A stretch of 64,000 bases of DNA. It comes from Bacillus niameyensis. GTDB lineage: Bacteria > Bacillota > Bacilli > Bacillales > Bacillaceae_C. The notes below the pieces were generated by a model that was not told the origin of the DNA, made no database searches, and saw nothing but the letters and a program-made list of their open reading frames with translations. Below, one piece after another: positions 61,038 to 64,000 of this stretch. Position numbers and translations under genes: made by a program. Numbering within the stretch: the first letter of the stretch is position 1; each line of letters starts with the position of its first letter. The stretch is taken from assembly GCF_001375535.1 (NCBI RefSeq), contig NZ_LN831197.1, forward strand, positions 3,204,780-3,268,779, given 5' to 3'.

Positions 61038-61613
61038 TTAACTCTCAAACTTACCTTCAAAAACAGTCTCATCAAGTGAACGTCTTCCTGATGGTTTTTC
61101 ACGTTCCTGATGTACTTCGGATAATCCCTTTTTATCTCCTTGATATCCAATGGCAACCACAGCATGGAGTTGATATTCTTCAGGAATTCCAAGTACTTCT
61201 TTAGCTTTATTCCGATCAAATCCACCCATTGCGTGAGTGATTAAGCCTTTATGAGCTGCTTCTAATGATAAAAATCCCCATGCAGAACCTGCGTCAAATG
61301 CATGAGAGATGCTTGGTCCGCGTTCAGTTGTTGTTTTTGACATAACTAAGATGAGAGCGGGTGCTTTTTTACACCAGGTTAAATTTCCGTCATTGATAAA
61401 TGAATAAAATCGATTTCTATCCTTTTCTGTACGGGCAATAACGAATCTCCATGGTTGGATATTAGCTGCAGATGGCGCCCAACTGGCTGCTTCTAACACA
61501 CCAAGTAAGGTCTTTTCAGGTATTTCGTCCTCTCTAAACGCTCTTGGTGACCAGCGGTTTATAAAAATTGGTTCAATATTATATTTAGCTGTTCGATAAT
61601 CTTTCATATTCAT
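61038..61613 (-). CDS. Nitroreductase family protein
   Basis: A 191-residue FMN nitroreductase. NRWSPRAFREDEIP holds the flavin-contacting Arg, and ASWAPSAANIQPWRF is the second flavin block; GFLSLEAAHKGLITHAMGGF follows. Family members reduce nitro compounds, quinones or flavins. GGAGGAGATT precedes the ATG. It is a single gene facing the repeat array, differing from the YodC-like nitroreductase at 53832. Confidence 0.88.
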   Translation of the reverse strand: MNMKDYRTAKYNIEPIFINRWSPRAFREDEIPEKTLLGVLEAASWAPSAANIQPWRFVIARTEKDRNRFYSFINDGNLTWCKKAPALILVMSKTTTERGPSISHAFDAGSAWGFLSLEAAHKGLITHAMGGFDRNKAKEVLGIPEEYQLHAVVAIGYQGDKKGLSEVHQEREKPSGRRSLDETVFEGKFES

Positions 61614-61679
61614 TATTTAATCTCCTCCATTCAATCGAAAACATTTTACCATATTTAGGTGAATATAGGTTAGGTCCTA

Positions 61680-61722
61680 AAAAAACAGGTGATTCACCAA
61701 AATGGAGAATCACCTGTTTATA
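61680..61722 (-). terminator. Terminator of gdhA
   Basis: AAACAGGTGATTC pairs with GAATCACCTGTTT; the minus strand then has a T-run (complement of AAAAAAA at 61679). Confidence 0.9.
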
Positions 61723-61729
61723 AATATAA

Positions 61730-63106
<1,377 letters not shown>

Positions 63107-63167
63107 TTATAACACTCCTTTACAGCGTTCTTTCTAGGCCTTAGAGCCGATTCGTTCGATTTAGGTT

Positions 63168-63185
63168 GATAAGAAATATTTTATC
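63168..63185. promoter_or_regulatory. LysR-type dyad between gdhA and the gltC-like gene
   Basis: GATAA-N8-TTATC is an inverted repeat of the LysR T-N11-A type, placed in the divergent region of 159 bases. It is the best operator candidate seen. Confidence 0.5.
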
Positions 63186-63265
63186 TTTTAGAATTAATCT
63201 AAACAATATAGAAATGAGATAATAATGATATCAAAATTAGATGAATTGGGAAAAAGGGTGATTCT

Positions 63266-64000
63266 TTGGAATTAAGACAAATTCAATATTTTATTGAAGT
63301 CGCCAAACGGGAACATATGACTGATGCCGCTGATGCCTTGCATGTCGCTCAATCCGCTGTAAGCAGACAAATAGTTAATCTAGAGGCAGAGCTTGGAGTA
63401 AACCTTTTTATTAGAGAAGGTAGAAATATTCGTTTGACACAAATTGGTCAAATGTTTTTAGAGAAAATGCAACAAGCGATGGATGTTATTGAACAAGCCC
63501 GACGAGAAATTGAAGAAAATTTGGATCCAGAAAAGGGAACGGTTAGAATTGGATTTCCAAGCAGCTTAGCCGCTTATTTGTTACCGACTGTCATTTCAGG
63601 TTTTCGCAAAGAATATACGGATGTAAAATTTCAGCTTCATCAAGGAGCATATCATTATTTGATTGATTCTGTTATTAAAGGCGATATTGATATGGCGCTA
63701 TTAGGTCCTGTACCAAAGGAAGAGCACCGTGTTAAAAGTGAAATACTCTTTATGGAAAACCTTGTGGCACTGCTTCCAACAAACCACGCTTTGGCAAAAA
63801 AACCATCTATTTCGCTAGATGAATTGCGCGGGGATTCTTTTGTCCTTTCTCCTCAAGGTTATATCCTCCGTGATCTTGTGATACACGCCTGTAAGCAGCG
63901 TGGCTTTGAGCCAACAGTTGCTTTTGAAGGGATGGATATAGATGCACTTAAAGGCCTAGTATCTGCGGGATTAGGCGTTACATTACTTCCAGAAATTACT
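63266..64000 (+). CDS. gltC: LysR-family regulator, GltC-like, 3' end outside window
   Basis: The frame runs from TTG 63266 without a stop to the window edge (245 codons). The N-terminal helix-turn-helix reads LRQIQYFIEVAKREHMTDAA, then DALHVAQSAVSRQIVNLEAE. This opening and later blocks (GTVRIGFPSSLAAYLLPTVI, DIDMALLGPVP, GLVSAGLGVTLLPEIT) are very close to B. subtilis GltC, the activator of gltAB. It is divergent from gdhA, so it probably controls glutamate synthesis through that gene. AAAAAGGGTG is the ribosome site. Confidence 0.85.
   Translation, partial: MELRQIQYFIEVAKREHMTDAADALHVAQSAVSRQIVNLEAELGVNLFIREGRNIRLTQIGQMFLEKMQQAMDVIEQARREIEENLDPEKGTVRIGFPSSLAAYLLPTVISGFRKEYTDVKFQLHQGAYHYLIDSVIKGDIDMALLGPVPKEEHRVKSEILFMENLVALLPTNHALAKKPSISLDELRGDSFVLSPQGYILRDLVIHACKQRGFEPTVAFEGMDIDALKGLVSAGLGVTLLPEIT

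Overview
The window comes from a low-GC, endospore-forming member of the Bacillaceae (Bacillus in the broad sense). The support is a small spore protein gene (sspP), a CalY/TasA-type matrix protein, PerR, PyrR, BirA and Fnr-type regulatory sites of Bacillus form, many T-tailed hairpin terminators, purine-rich ribosome binding sites and frequent TTG/GTG starts. It is chromosomal, mostly ordinary sequence with one long accessory stretch.

Layout. 1-1.4 kb: the 3' end of a TnpB (IS200/IS605-type) element inserted in an aldo/keto reductase gene. 1.5-7.5 kb: an intergenic repeat, a UMF1-type transporter, an alkaline-phosphatase-family enzyme, sspP, an asparaginase-cutC pair and a lone calY. 7.6-27.5 kb: a large scavenging island with a secreted GHL10 glycosidase, two ATPase-less sugar-type ABC importers, GlpP, a ROK repressor with its own operators, two paralogous Cof-type HAD phosphatases, a phosphodiester glycosidase without a signal peptide, an EEP-family phosphodiesterase, another HAD phosphatase, a glycerophosphodiesterase behind a leader terminator, and a Na/Pi cotransporter. 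27.5-32.3 kb: two FadR-type GntR regulators divergent from nanA, a signal-less sialidase and nanE (sialic acid use). 32.4-38.6 kb: a ZIP metal transporter, an aldehyde dehydrogenase, an esterase/oxidoreductase/isomerase operon and an FMN reductase.

39-41 kb: an intact IS4-type insertion that split a small membrane protein gene with a clear 7-bp target duplication. 41.4-49.3 kb: an Fnr-boxed pair of U32-family genes, a DAO-type oxidase, an exported glycerophosphodiesterase with a cre site, PerR-controlled catalase and 6-phosphogluconate dehydrogenase. 49.4-55.6 kb: a uracil permease with a PyrR attenuator, peptidase T, a quinone/catechol stress module (HxlR regulator, two-domain dioxygenase, nitroreductase) and a lactonase. 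55.6-59.1 kb: an ECF sigma/anti-sigma/YfjL-like operon and BirA-controlled bioY-bioB. 59.2-64 kb: a frameshifted NERD nuclease gene, a 13-copy 52-bp tandem repeat whose hairpin arms co-vary, a nitroreductase, gdhA and the start of a divergent gltC-like gene.

The most coherent candidate for a new system is the 7.6-27.5 kb island. Its enzymes read as a route for importing intact phosphodiester-linked glycans or glycerophosphodiesters and breaking them down in the cytoplasm to sugar, glycerol-3-phosphate and phosphate. The neighbouring sialidase is also cytoplasmic by sequence. Substrate identities are inference; gene families and sites are read directly or from family knowledge.
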